Shown piece by piece: positions 20,152 through 28,291 of a DNA stretch of 34,668 bases (the stretch's first letter is position 1; each line of letters opens with the position of its first letter). The stretch covers positions 1 through 34,668 of the forward strand of contig SLLM01000376.1 of the NCBI GenBank assembly GCA_007134055.1. Direction: 5' to 3'. The notes under the pieces were generated by a model, which saw only the letters and a list, made by a program, of their open reading frames with translations, did not search any database and was not told where the DNA came from. A program made the position numbers and the translations under genes. This DNA is from Ectothiorhodospiraceae bacterium (lineage in GTDB: Bacteria; Pseudomonadota; Gammaproteobacteria; Nitrococcales; Aquisalimonadaceae).

Positions 20152-20339
20152 GAACCAGGAAGAAGTGTAACAAATACGCTCGTATGGGCTTTTCAGCAAG
20201 TTAACAGCCCAGCGTCCCTGCCTCTCGCAGGGCCCGTTCCCGACGCCCGTTATCCACAAGCGAGGCGACACGGAACGCATGGAATACCGGGGATTGTAAG
20301 AAAAATCGACACAGCGCACGGAATCCGGGCAGCACGGCC

Positions 20340-21116
20340 CTATCGGACAAGATCGGGACGTGTGTCCCGCTGCAGTACCTGAAGGTGGTGCAGGTAACGC
20401 TGGATGCGCATCGACCCACGCCGGGAGAGCTGCAGGAACGCCATTCCCAGACGCCTTCCGACCCGGCCGTCATGCTGGATGTAACGGGAGATATTGCGCA
20501 CCTCCAGGGAGACCGAAAGGCTCTCCCCTTCCGGGATGTCAAGTATGGCGTCGCCGAAACGCCTCCCGGGCGCCAGTTGCAGCTTCATGGCGAGATCGAC
20601 AAGCCCGACACCACCCATGCTGAGATCCACGGCCCTGAACTCGTGAACGCCCTCCGCCTTCCGGGTGTCGGGAATCCTGCAGCACACGGCACTTGCCACC
20701 GGTGTCGGCACCCGGAAGTACTCCCGTCGCTGCAGGCGGTAGAGCGACTCGGGCAGGGTGGCAACAAGCGCTGGGGTACCACGATACTCCCCCTGCACCA
20801 CAGGCCCACAGGCGAACTTGATGCTCACGTCGTTGTGCTTGGCGATGCAGACCAGTCGATCCGCACGCACTGCCGCACGGTTGACGGCCGCATCCGGGCC
20901 CACATCCAGGAACAGGGTATTGCTCTCCACGTCCGCCGCCAGCACCGCGGTGATGACATGGCTGCGCCCGCTATTGAAGTAGCCCGTTATGATCTCCGGT
21001 CGCCGGGCCAGGCGGTTCAGCATGGCTGCCACCTCCACCGGGCGCCGCAACAGGAATCGCTCCTGTTCCTCGGCGCTGCCGGAAACCCCGTCGCTACTCC
21101 CCTCGTTCGTGATCAT
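20340..21116 (-). CDS. PilZ-domain protein, YcgR-like flagellar brake type
   Basis: A 258-aa cytoplasmic protein with a YcgR-like N-terminal domain (about residues 20-125) and a C-terminal PilZ domain. The cyclic-di-GMP-binding signature is complete: RLQRREYFRVPTP supplies the RxxxR-type motif and VDLSMGGVGL the DxSxxG motif. In the family, ligand binding lets the protein slow flagellar motors or modulate other targets. No flagellar genes are adjacent, so the target is open. The gene is monocistronic, with 156 bp to the next gene upstream and the non-coding region downstream. The ATG at 21116 has only a weak ribosome site. Confidence 0.85.
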   Translation of the reverse strand: MITNEGSSDGVSGSAEEQERFLLRRPVEVAAMLNRLARRPEIITGYFNSGRSHVITAVLAADVESNTLFLDVGPDAAVNRAAVRADRLVCIAKHNDVSIKFACGPVVQGEYRGTPALVATLPESLYRLQRREYFRVPTPVASAVCCRIPDTRKAEGVHEFRAVDLSMGGVGLVDLAMKLQLAPGRRFGDAILDIPEGESLSVSLEVRNISRYIQHDGRVGRRLGMAFLQLSRRGSMRIQRYLHHLQVLQRDTRPDLVR

Positions 21117-21272
21117 GCCAGCCTATACAGCCATCGCCTCGAAACCAGGCATCGTCCTGAAGGGTATTGTCAGGAAAGTTCCCGTGGCTTTCCACCTCCA
21201 GTATCAGCCTTAAACCGCGTGCCCTCCCCTGGCGGCCGGCATCCGCCGCCAGCGGAACCACCGGCCTCGGCC

Positions 21273-21857
21273 TCACACCAGCCAGAGCCGGCCCATGCGC
21301 ACTGCCGGCGCTGCCCCGGGGATCAGGTCCCGGAGCTGCCATCCCACGGCAATCGCCACCAGAAGGGCTCCCAACAGCGTGACGAAGCAGTGCGCTACCT
21401 GCCCCTTGGGGATCCGCAGCACGGCACCGAACCCGCGCCCCAGCAGCCACAGCCCCCAGACTGCCAGTGGCACACCGAGCCAGGCGAGCAGCGGCCAACC
21501 CGAGACCAGCTTCATGAGGCCGGCCGGGATCACTGCCGCTGCAACAGCGGCGAAACCGGCATCGGGGTCGATCCTGCCATCGAAGGCCTCGCCCAGGATG
21601 CTCCCAAGCCAGCCCACGCCGGCGGCATAACTACAGAGCACGAGCCAGCTGTAGAAGCCGTATGCAGGCAGGGCGGGAACCCCTGCAGGAGGGATATCCG
21701 GCGGCAGAAGAGCCAGTCCCAGCAATTGTCCCACGGTACACAGCGCCAGCCAGGGCACAATGAGCACCAGGAACGTCCACCACCAGCGGGGCGGCATATC
21801 CCGGGCGCGGCAGAAATACCGTCCGGGTTGGTACAAGGCCAGGAACGGAAGCGGCAT
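21273..21857 (-). CDS. Yip1-like multi-pass membrane protein
   Basis: A 194-aa protein with about five hydrophobic segments (near residues 22-44, 62-80, 98-115, 120-140 and 160-180 by eye). Its last part, LAVWGLWLLGRGFGAVLRIPKGQVAHCFVTLLGALLV cut into helices, is like Yip1-domain proteins of unknown function in Gammaproteobacteria. The ATG at 21857 has GAGG eight bases upstream and begins MPLPFLALYQP; an upstream ATG at 21875 has no ribosome site. It is divergent from the znu genes across the Zur-like box. The family assignment is moderate and no substrate is suggested. Confidence 0.65.
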   Translation of the reverse strand: MPLPFLALYQPGRYFCRARDMPPRWWWTFLVLIVPWLALCTVGQLLGLALLPPDIPPAGVPALPAYGFYSWLVLCSYAAGVGWLGSILGEAFDGRIDPDAGFAAVAAAVIPAGLMKLVSGWPLLAWLGVPLAVWGLWLLGRGFGAVLRIPKGQVAHCFVTLLGALLVAIAVGWQLRDLIPGAAPAVRMGRLWLV

Positions 21858-21960
21858 GTGAAGCCTCGCGGACATGTCGACGGATTTCAATGCACAGAGT
21901 CCCGTGGCGTTCGCCGGTGGAGCGGGGTACCGCGGGTGTCCCGATCCTTGCAACGACGAA

Positions 21961-21975
21961 CGTTACGTTATAACA
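21961..21975. promoter_or_regulatory. Zur-like operator upstream of the znu genes
   Basis: CGTTACGTTATAACA matches the gammaproteobacterial Zur consensus TGTTATANTATAACA at 11 of 14 specified positions, with a perfect right arm. It lies 86 bp before the small membrane-protein gene that leads into znuCBA, so zinc-dependent repression of uptake is predicted. The zur gene is not in the window. Confidence 0.6.
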
Positions 21976-22060
21976 TCCAAGACATCATCGGTCCGCCGTC
22001 GCAGACACCCGGATTCCAGAAGGCTTCCCCGCCACGGGCATCCGGCTTTCGGAGCGCACA

Positions 22061-22180
22061 ATGCAGAATCCGCAAGGGTATACGTTCAGCCTGTTGCGCA
22101 CGAGCATACTCAGCCGCCTGCTGGCTGCCCTGGTGGTAGTCATCCTGTTGTGGCTTGGCGTGTACTGGGCCATGGCCTGA
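22061..22180 (+). CDS. Tiny single-pass membrane protein (39 aa)
   Basis: An ATG at 22061 with GGAG six bases upstream opens a 39-codon frame ending TGA at 22180, 16 bp before znuC. The product is a short polar N-terminus (MQNPQGYTF) followed by one long hydrophobic helix ending WLGVYWAMA. I do not recognise a family. Position between the Zur-like box and znuC suggests co-expression with the zinc transporter and perhaps a stabilising or regulatory role at the membrane. Annotation pipelines often omit genes of this size. Confidence 0.6.
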   Translation: MQNPQGYTFSLLRTSILSRLLAALVVVILLWLGVYWAMA

Positions 22181-22196
22181 ATACTCCGGAGTTCGC

Positions 22197-22946
22197 ATGA
22201 GCCACGCCATACAGATTCAGGATCTCACGGTCTCCTACAACCGTCACCCGGCCGTTCACCACCTCTCCGGGGAGTTCGCGCCCGGCTCGCTGACGGCGGT
22301 GGTCGGACCCAATGGCGCCGGCAAGAGCACGCTGCTCAAGACCATCGCCGGGGTCCTGCGCCCCGCCCAGGGGCACGTGGTCCGTGCCGGCATACGGCCC
22401 CGGGACATCGCCTATCTGCCCCAGCAGGCGGAGATCGACCGACGCTTCCCGATCAGCATCCTGGATGTAGTCAGCAGCGGCCACTGGCACCGGCGCGGCC
22501 TGTTCCGGGGGCTGCGCCCGCCCGACATGGACCGCGCCGTGGAGGCCCTCGCCGCCGTCGGCCTGACCGGCTTCCAGAACCGGGTGATCGGCAGCCTGTC
22601 GGCCGGGCAATTCCAGCGGGTCCTGTTTGCCCGGATGCTGCTCCAGGACGCACCGGTGATCCTGCTGGACGAGCCATTCAACGCCATCGACGCCCGCACC
22701 ACGGCCGACCTGCTGCGGGTAGTCCACCGCTGGCATGGAGAGTCCCGTACCGTCGTCGCCGTCCTGCACGATCTCGAGCAGGTCAGGCACAACTTTCCGC
22801 AGACACTGCTGATGGCCCGCCGGGAGATTGCCTGGGGCCCGACCGATGCAACACTCAGTGCCCGCAACCTGCTTCGTGCCCGGGCAATGGCGGAATCCTG
22901 GGATGACAACGCCCCTGTCTGCGAACAGGGATTCGAGAATGGCTGA
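22197..22946 (+). CDS. znuC: Zinc ABC transporter ATP-binding protein
   Basis: A 249-aa ABC ATPase of the metal-uptake (cluster 9) type. Walker A is GPNGAGKST, the Q-loop is AYLPQQAEIDRRFP, the signature is LSAGQFQRVLFARML, Walker B is VILLDEPFNAID and the switch His is in LHDLE. It energises import of metal delivered by ZnuA through ZnuB. The ATG at 22197 follows CCGGAG. Its 3' end overlaps znuB by eight bases. Zinc rather than manganese specificity is inferred from the His-rich ZnuA and the Zur-like box. Confidence 0.92.
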   Translation: MSHAIQIQDLTVSYNRHPAVHHLSGEFAPGSLTAVVGPNGAGKSTLLKTIAGVLRPAQGHVVRAGIRPRDIAYLPQQAEIDRRFPISILDVVSSGHWHRRGLFRGLRPPDMDRAVEALAAVGLTGFQNRVIGSLSAGQFQRVLFARMLLQDAPVILLDEPFNAIDARTTADLLRVVHRWHGESRTVVAVLHDLEQVRHNFPQTLLMARREIAWGPTDATLSARNLLRARAMAESWDDNAPVCEQGFENG

Positions 22947-23805
22947 GTTCCTGTGGCAGCCGTTCGCCGAATTCTCCTTCATGCGCCGGGCCCTGGTTGC
23001 CTGTTTCGCCATTGCCCTGGGCGCCGGTCCGCTCGGGGTACTCCTGGTGCTGCGGCGAATGAGCCTGGTTGGTGATGCGTTATCCCACGCGATACTGCCC
23101 GGTGCCGCGATCGGATTCCTGGTTGCCGGCTTTTCCCTTCCAATCATGAGCGTCGGCGGTCTGGTCGCCGGGCTCGTGGTGGCAGTGCTCGCCGGGCTGG
23201 TGACCCGCTTCACCGATCAGCGTGAGGATGCCAGCTTCGCCGCGCTGTTCCTCATCGCCCTGGCGCTGGGGGTCATGTTGATCTCCCTGCAGGGTAGCAA
23301 CATGGACGTCATGCACGTGCTCTTTGGCAGCATCCTGGCGGTGGACGACACATCCCTGCTCATGGTCGCCGGCGCGGGAACGATTACGATCCTCGCCCTG
23401 GCCGTGGCCTTCCGCGCCCTGGTCATGGAGTGCTTCGATCCCGGATTCATGCGGGCAATCGGCGCCGGGGGCCTGATCTGGCACCTGCTGTTCCTTGGCC
23501 TCGTGGTACTCAATCTGGTGAGTGGCTTCCATGCCCTGGGCACGTTGATGGCCGTAGGCCTGATGATGGTCCCGGCAGCCGCCGCCCGCTACTGGTCGGC
23601 GGACGTTGGCGGCATCATGCTTGCCGCCGTCGGGATCGCCATGGTGTCCGGATGGGTCGGACTGCTTCTGTCCTATCACCAGGATGTCGCCACAGGCCCC
23701 GCGATCATCCTCACCGCCGGTGTTTTCTACGCGCTCTCGGTCATCTTCGGCCGCAACGGCGGCCTCATCCGAACCCTGTATCCAAGACCCCACCTGGAGG
23801 CCTGA
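22939..23805 (+). CDS. znuB: Zinc ABC transporter permease
   Basis: A 288-aa ABC-3 family inner-membrane permease with about eight hydrophobic segments. The family pattern GPLGVLLVLRRMSLVGDALSHAILPGAAIGF near the N-terminus and ALGTLMAVGLMMVPAAAARYW in the second half are clear. The ATG at 22939 overlaps the end of znuC, implying coupled translation, and only two bases separate its stop from the znuA start. It forms the membrane channel of the ZnuABC system. Confidence 0.93.
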   Translation: MAEFLWQPFAEFSFMRRALVACFAIALGAGPLGVLLVLRRMSLVGDALSHAILPGAAIGFLVAGFSLPIMSVGGLVAGLVVAVLAGLVTRFTDQREDASFAALFLIALALGVMLISLQGSNMDVMHVLFGSILAVDDTSLLMVAGAGTITILALAVAFRALVMECFDPGFMRAIGAGGLIWHLLFLGLVVLNLVSGFHALGTLMAVGLMMVPAAAARYWSADVGGIMLAAVGIAMVSGWVGLLLSYHQDVATGPAIILTAGVFYALSVIFGRNGGLIRTLYPRPHLEA

Positions 23806-23807
23806 GC

Positions 23808-24803
23808 ATGCACGCCATCCGTATCCTGGTACTGACCTTGACCTGCCTGGCGCTACCCGCCGCGATCACCGCGGAGCCGCTCAGGATCGTGACGACATTC
23901 ACGATCCTGGGCGACTTTACCGAGCAGGTCGCGGGCCCCCGGGCCGAGGTTGTCTCCCTGGTAGGTCCCGACGGGGATTCCCATGGCTACGAGCCCACTC
24001 CCGCCGATGTCCGCGAGCTCGCCGACGCGGACCTGGTGATCGTCAACGGCCTCAACTTCGAAGGCTGGATGGATCGACTGATCCGCGCCTCCGGCTACGA
24101 TGGCGAAGTGATCGTCGCTACCCGCACGGTACACACGATCGAGACGGACCACGATCACGGCCACGACCACGATCATGGGCACGATGACGACCACGGCCAC
24201 GGCCACGACCACGGCCACGGCCACGGCCACGATCATGGGCACGATGACGACCACCGCCACGATCACGGCCCCGAGGATCCCCACGCCTGGGCTTCCCCGG
24301 CCGTGGCAAAGCGCTATGTGGAGGTCATCCGGGATGCGTTGATGGAGAAGGATCCCGATCACGCCAGCGAGTATGCCGAGCGGGCCGAAGCTTACCTGGA
24401 ACAGCTCGACGAGCTGGACCAGTGGATCCGGGGCATGCTGGAATCAATTCCGGCGGAGCACCGGCGGGCGATTGTAGGTCACGATTCCTTCGCCTACTTC
24501 GGCCGCGACTACGGAGTGGAATTCTTCTCCGCACTCGGGATAAGCACGGATTCCGAGCCCTCCGCCAGCGAGGTCGGCCGACTCATCCGGCAGTTGCGTG
24601 AAGACGAGGTCCGCGTCCTGTTCCTCGAGAACATCACCGATGCGCGGATGGTGGAGCGAATCGCGGATGACGGTAACGGGGTAATCGGTGGTACCCTTTA
24701 TTCCGACGCCCTGTCCCATTCCGACGGCCCGGCACCGGACTACATCTCCATGACCCGGTTCAACGTGGAGCGGATGATGCAGGCGTTCAACAAAGCCTAC
24801 TGA
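23808..24803 (+). CDS. znuA: Zinc ABC transporter periplasmic binding protein with His-rich loop
   Basis: A 331-aa cluster A-I binding protein with a signal peptide (about residues 1-22). Expected metal ligands are His59 (GDSHGY), His159 (DPHAW), His225 (VGHDSF) and Asp300 (YSDALS). Between the first two lies a loop of 39 residues (115-153) with 18 histidines plus Asp and Gly, typical of zinc-specific ZnuA proteins, where it is thought to collect or sense zinc. The start at 23808 follows GGAGG. It completes a small-ORF-znuC-znuB-znuA operon; the usual znuA divergent from znuCB arrangement of E. coli is not used. Confidence 0.95.
   Translation: MHAIRILVLTLTCLALPAAITAEPLRIVTTFTILGDFTEQVAGPRAEVVSLVGPDGDSHGYEPTPADVRELADADLVIVNGLNFEGWMDRLIRASGYDGEVIVATRTVHTIETDHDHGHDHDHGHDDDHGHGHDHGHGHGHDHGHDDDHRHDHGPEDPHAWASPAVAKRYVEVIRDALMEKDPDHASEYAERAEAYLEQLDELDQWIRGMLESIPAEHRRAIVGHDSFAYFGRDYGVEFFSALGISTDSEPSASEVGRLIRQLREDEVRVLFLENITDARMVERIADDGNGVIGGTLYSDALSHSDGPAPDYISMTRFNVERMMQAFNKAY
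24150..24266 (+). repeat. Tandem-repeat DNA encoding the ZnuA His-rich loop
   Basis: The loop-coding DNA contains a 28-bp segment repeated exactly at 24167-24194 and 24227-24254 (60-bp period). Between them lies a run of GGCCAC/GACCAC hexamers (about 24192-24232). The pattern indicates expansion by slippage or unequal recombination, so loop length may vary between strains. Confidence 0.85.
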
Positions 24804-24825
24804 CACGTCGAGGAGGCCGGACCCG

Positions 24826-25338
24826 GTGGGCCGGTATCGTCCCCCTGCACGACGCGGATCGCCCTATATCACGGCGGACGGCGCCCGCGCCCTGCGCCGT
24901 GAGCTCGACTGGCTCTGGCGGGTGAAGCGGCCAGCCGTGACGCAGGCGGTTGCCGAGGCCGCCGCCCAGGGGGACCGTTCCGAGAACGCGGAATACATCT
25001 ACGGCAAGAAGCAATTGCGGGAAATCGATCGCCGCCTGCGTTATCTCGGCAAGCGCCTGGACGAGGTGCGGGTGGTGGAGGAACTCCCCGGCGACCCGAC
25101 CAGAATCCGCTTCGGTGCATGGTTCGAGCTGGAAGGCGAGGGTGGCGAAATCCGTCGCCACCGCATCGTCGGCCCGGACGAGATCGACACGGGTGGGAGC
25201 CGCATCAGCGTCGATTCACCCATGGCCCGCGCGGCCCTTGGCAAGCGCGCGGACGATCCGGTGCTGGTCCATACGCCAAGAGGCGATCTCGAGTTCACGG
25301 TCACTGCCGTCTGGTACGAGGAAAGCGGGCGGAAATAG
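24826..25338 (+). CDS. greB: Transcription elongation factor GreB
   Basis: A 170-aa Gre factor that stimulates RNA cleavage by backtracked RNA polymerase. The coiled-coil N-terminal domain includes the acidic tip region DRSENAEYIYGKKQLREIDRRLRYLGKRLD, which is closer to GreB than GreA. The FKBP-like C-terminal domain includes HRIVGPDEID and DSPMARAALGKR. It starts at a GTG at 24826 preceded by AGGAGG. The start is 22 bp after the znuA stop, so it may be read through from the znu operon. It meets the actin-like gene tail to tail with five bases between stops. Confidence 0.93.
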   Translation: MGRYRPPARRGSPYITADGARALRRELDWLWRVKRPAVTQAVAEAAAQGDRSENAEYIYGKKQLREIDRRLRYLGKRLDEVRVVEELPGDPTRIRFGAWFELEGEGGEIRRHRIVGPDEIDTGGSRISVDSPMARAALGKRADDPVLVHTPRGDLEFTVTAVWYEESGRK

Positions 25339-25343
25339 TGGCC

Positions 25344-26429
25344 TTACCGTTTCCTGCTCTTCTTCTCCGGCACTGCTTCCTCTTCCTCGATCCGACTTTC
25401 CGCCACCGGCTGCACCGGCCGCTGGTCCTGATTCTGGTGGGTCCCCCAGGCATAGTACCCCCGCGCATTCGCGCTCACGGGATCCTCAACCAGAAGGAAC
25501 TGGGCAACGTGGGGGCGCAGATGGCGATCAAGCACGTGCCCACCGCCCCCGGTCAGGAGAATGGTATCGTAATCCTGCAACTGCCACAGGGACTGTACCT
25601 CGATAAGAAGCTTCGTCGCCACGTCCTCCAGGACCTCATCGCGCAGGTCGGAGATGTTCTCGCGGCGGCCCGACACGTTGATACGACCCTCGATCACGGC
25701 GTTATCCAGTGTGTACGTTTCGCGCTCCAGGCCGAAGCGCTCCGCCAGCGCCTGCGCCAGGTTGTCGTAACCGGTGGACATCCCGATCGGCACCGTACGA
25801 CTCCAGGCCGGAGCGTACTCGCCGTCGATGATGGTGGCGAAATCGCTGGTACGGAAACCGACATCGATGATGCCGACCCGGCCGCTGAGGAGCCGTGAGT
25901 CGTCCCGCAGCTGGCCCCGGTTGTCCAGCACCTCGGCCCAGAACGTCCCCAGCGGCTGTGGTACCACATCAATGGTGTCCAGCCGGATGCTCAGATCGTG
26001 CCGCCGGTTGCCGACATGGCGCGTCACCGTATGGTCGCCCCGCAACCTGGAGACGAGATCGTCCGCCAGGTGCATGCGTCCCGGCGGCAGCCCCGTGACC
26101 ACGTAGAAATCGTTCATGGCATCGCGGCAGAACAGACTCAGGGCGCCGAGGAACAGGACCCGCAGGTCATCACCCTCGGCGCGGGTGGCGGACAGGCCGC
26201 GGTGGGCCATGCGGGAGTGCTTGATCGCCAGTTCGCCGAGGAGATAGGTCTTGCCGTTGATGGTGACCCGGAGGTCACTGGCGGGATCCGGCTTCTGGAA
26301 GCCGAAGGACGACGGTCCGGCAGCCGCTCCGGACGCCTCGCCGACGACGCTTGGAAACCGGCACACCTCGCGGCCATCATTGGCCTTGATGAAGCCGTAC
26401 CCCATGTCGAGACCAATCACACGTTCCAC
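25344..26429 (-). CDS. Actin-like ATPase, ParM/Alp family, chromosomal and solitary
   Basis: A 361-aa actin-fold protein. Phosphate 1 is IGLDMGYGFIKAND (residues 5-18), phosphate 2 is IIDVGFRTSDF (187-197) and the adenosine motif is LLTGGGG (291-297), with FPSVVGEA near the N-terminus as in the ALP_N/ParM-like group. The last 18 residues are a charged tail (EEEEAVPEKKSRKR). The start is a GTG at 26429 with AGGGGG upstream; an open frame further upstream lacks homology. ParM relatives polymerise to push plasmids apart, but no adaptor gene or tandem centromere repeats are visible nearby. Its role in a chromosome is unknown: a remnant of plasmid integration or a separate cytoskeletal function are both possible. 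Confidence 0.85.
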   Translation of the reverse strand: MERVIGLDMGYGFIKANDGREVCRFPSVVGEASGAAAGPSSFGFQKPDPASDLRVTINGKTYLLGELAIKHSRMAHRGLSATRAEGDDLRVLFLGALSLFCRDAMNDFYVVTGLPPGRMHLADDLVSRLRGDHTVTRHVGNRRHDLSIRLDTIDVVPQPLGTFWAEVLDNRGQLRDDSRLLSGRVGIIDVGFRTSDFATIIDGEYAPAWSRTVPIGMSTGYDNLAQALAERFGLERETYTLDNAVIEGRINVSGRRENISDLRDEVLEDVATKLLIEVQSLWQLQDYDTILLTGGGGHVLDRHLRPHVAQFLLVEDPVSANARGYYAWGTHQNQDQRPVQPVAESRIEEEEAVPEKKSRKR

Positions 26430-26596
26430 TGCGCTACCCCCTGCTGAGTGCCATTCACGGTGCCGGCAAACACCACCACCGCGGGAGCGCCCGGCCCCCG
26501 CCCAGGGGGTATACGGGCATGGTATCTGGTGGATGCTAGCACAGGCTGGGCCCGACACCAGAAGATCCACTGCGAGCAGCCCGGCAACCGCATGAC

Positions 26597-27412
26597 TCAG
26601 CGCTGGCACCGGGCACAGTAGCAGCTGGCACGCTGCCCGATGCGCAGTTGCCGGATCGGCGATCCACAGGTGCGGCAGGGCTCGCCCGCCCTGCCGTAGA
26701 CCCGGAGATCCTGGCGAAAGTATCCCGGCCGACCTGATCCATCGACGAAATCGCGCAGCGTCGTGCCGCCGGCGGCGATGGCCTCGCTTAGCACCTGGCG
26801 GATCGCCTGCGCCAGCCGTCGGTAGCGCTCAGCACCGATCCGGCCAGCCGCACGGGCAGGGTGTATCCCGGCCCGGAACAGAGCCTCGGTGGCGTAGATG
26901 TTGCCAACGCCCACAACGGTTCGGGCATCCATGATGAAGCTTTTCACCGAAGCGCGCCTTCCGCGACTGCGGCGATGCATCCAGCCGCCGGAAAACGCCT
27001 CGCTCATCGGCTCCGGCCCCAGGGGATCGAGCAACGGATGTACCAGGTCGGGACCGGGGATCCAGTGCATGCTCCCGAAGCGGCGCGGATCGGTGTAGCG
27101 CAGCAGGCGGCCATCCTCGAAAACCAGATCCACGTGGTCGTGTGGGCCGGGCGGTCGCCACCCGTTCAGGATGCGCAAGCTACCGGACATGCCCAGATGC
27201 ACCATGAGCGCGTCCCCGGGAAACTGCAGCAGCAGGTACTTCCCTCGCCGCTCAACACCTTCAACGCGTTGCCCGCGGGGGCGGCCCACAACATCATCGG
27301 TCACCAGCCAGCGCAACCGGGGCTCGCGCACCAGCACCTGGTCGACGACACGGCCAAGAACATGCGGCCGGATGCCGCGTCGCGTGGATTCCACCTCGGG
27401 CAGCTCTGGCAT
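26597..27412 (-). CDS. mutM: Formamidopyrimidine-DNA glycosylase
   Basis: A 271-aa base-excision repair glycosylase/AP lyase removing 8-oxoguanine and formamidopyrimidines. The mature N-terminal Pro-Glu (PELPEVE) supplies the catalytic proline and glutamate, and the conserved Lys is in RRGKYLLL. H2TH-region VGNIYATEALFRAGIHP and the C-terminal zinc finger with Cys246, Cys249, Cys266 and Cys269 are present. It starts 21 bp after the DUF4340 stop, so it appears to be the last gene of the Gld-type transporter operon. Confidence 0.96.
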   Translation of the reverse strand: MPELPEVESTRRGIRPHVLGRVVDQVLVREPRLRWLVTDDVVGRPRGQRVEGVERRGKYLLLQFPGDALMVHLGMSGSLRILNGWRPPGPHDHVDLVFEDGRLLRYTDPRRFGSMHWIPGPDLVHPLLDPLGPEPMSEAFSGGWMHRRSRGRRASVKSFIMDARTVVGVGNIYATEALFRAGIHPARAAGRIGAERYRRLAQAIRQVLSEAIAAGGTTLRDFVDGSGRPGYFRQDLRVYGRAGEPCRTCGSPIRQLRIGQRASCYCARCQR

Positions 27413-27433
27413 GTCAGACAGCTCCCGGCGCCG

Positions 27434-28291
27434 TCACCGCCCGTTTTCCATATCCGCCGACGCCTCCGGGCTGCCGGTCAGCAGGTAGCGGCGCACGGCG
27501 CCATCCAGCACATACGCGAGGCCGGATTCCTGCTCGTGGAGCCGCAGTTCTCCGTCCTGCTCGGTAGGCACGAAACGCCGCACCTCGTCGTTATCGAATC
27601 GTATCGTGAGGGCCGGCTCCGCGTCCGCTTGCCGACGCCCTTCCCGCACCACCAGCGCCGATGCGAGGCGCAGATCCGCGGTGAGACTGGAGATCTGTTC
27701 GCGGCTGAGGTTGCCCCTGCGATCCCGCCAGCTTCCACCCTCGCGGACCAGGTGGTAGCGGTCCGTTTCCACGGATACCGGCTCCCAGCCCGGCGGCACC
27801 AGGTGACGATCGAGAAAGTTCCACCAGCCACCTTCCAGCAGTGGTGTGACGGAATCACGCACCAGGTGCACGCGGTCGTCCACCGCAACATAGCGATAGC
27901 CATCCACAGGGTCGGTGCCCCCGAACTCCAGCACCACCTCGTCGAGTTCCAGACGCACCCCGGGAGGATCCAGACCCAGGGTGCCGGCATCAAGGGCATC
28001 ACGCTCGAATCGAACCTCACTGCGGGCACGAGCGACTTCCAGCACCTGGCGGACATGGAATTCGCTCGCCGCCGCCCGGGAAGGAGCAAGGATCTCCCAG
28101 CCGCTGCGCCCCCTGCGCAGAACCAGATCCTCCCGGTTCGGCCGCTGTACCCGCACGTCGTCGATGGCATCCGGTTGCAGGCCGGTCAGGCGCGGTTCGC
28201 CAACCGGCCCGCCGGGCTGCAACCACACCACCAGCACAATGGCTGCAGCCACAGCGGCCAGCGCCACCAGGCGCATCCAGCGACGCCGCAT
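27434..28291 (-). CDS. DUF4340-domain membrane-anchored protein
   Basis: A 285-aa protein with one N-terminal transmembrane helix (about residues 5-24) and a large soluble part, presumably periplasmic. The repeated pattern of short domains (LVLRRGRSGWEILAPSRAAASEFHVRQVLEVA... and YHLVREGGSWRD...ISSLTADLRLASALVV) matches DUF4340. This family is regularly found next to GldG-like ABC exporter components. The ATG at 28291 overlaps the stop of the GldG-like gene by one base (TGATG), with GGAGGGG upstream. Its molecular role is unknown. Confidence 0.85.
   Translation of the reverse strand: MRRRWMRLVALAAVAAAIVLVVWLQPGGPVGEPRLTGLQPDAIDDVRVQRPNREDLVLRRGRSGWEILAPSRAAASEFHVRQVLEVARARSEVRFERDALDAGTLGLDPPGVRLELDEVVLEFGGTDPVDGYRYVAVDDRVHLVRDSVTPLLEGGWWNFLDRHLVPPGWEPVSVETDRYHLVREGGSWRDRRGNLSREQISSLTADLRLASALVVREGRRQADAEPALTIRFDNDEVRRFVPTEQDGELRLHEQESGLAYVLDGAVRRYLLTGSPEASADMENGR

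Noticed and set aside
20250-20258. A perfect DnaA box (TTATCCACA)
   Set aside because: It is a single copy with no cluster, no AT-rich unwinding region directly adjacent and no dnaA or gidA nearby, so I do not call an origin.
20385-22139. A 584-codon plus-strand frame
   Set aside because: It is antisense to the PilZ and Yip1-like genes and runs through the Zur-like box; its composition is Gln/His/Pro/Arg-rich, as expected for a shadow frame.
24120-24270. CRISPR-like array
   Set aside because: The repeats encode the His-rich ZnuA loop in frame, with no unique spacers of even length.
25344-26596. Partition locus (parMRC-like)
   Set aside because: Only the actin-like gene is present; no adaptor gene and no iterated direct repeats were seen within several hundred bases on either side.
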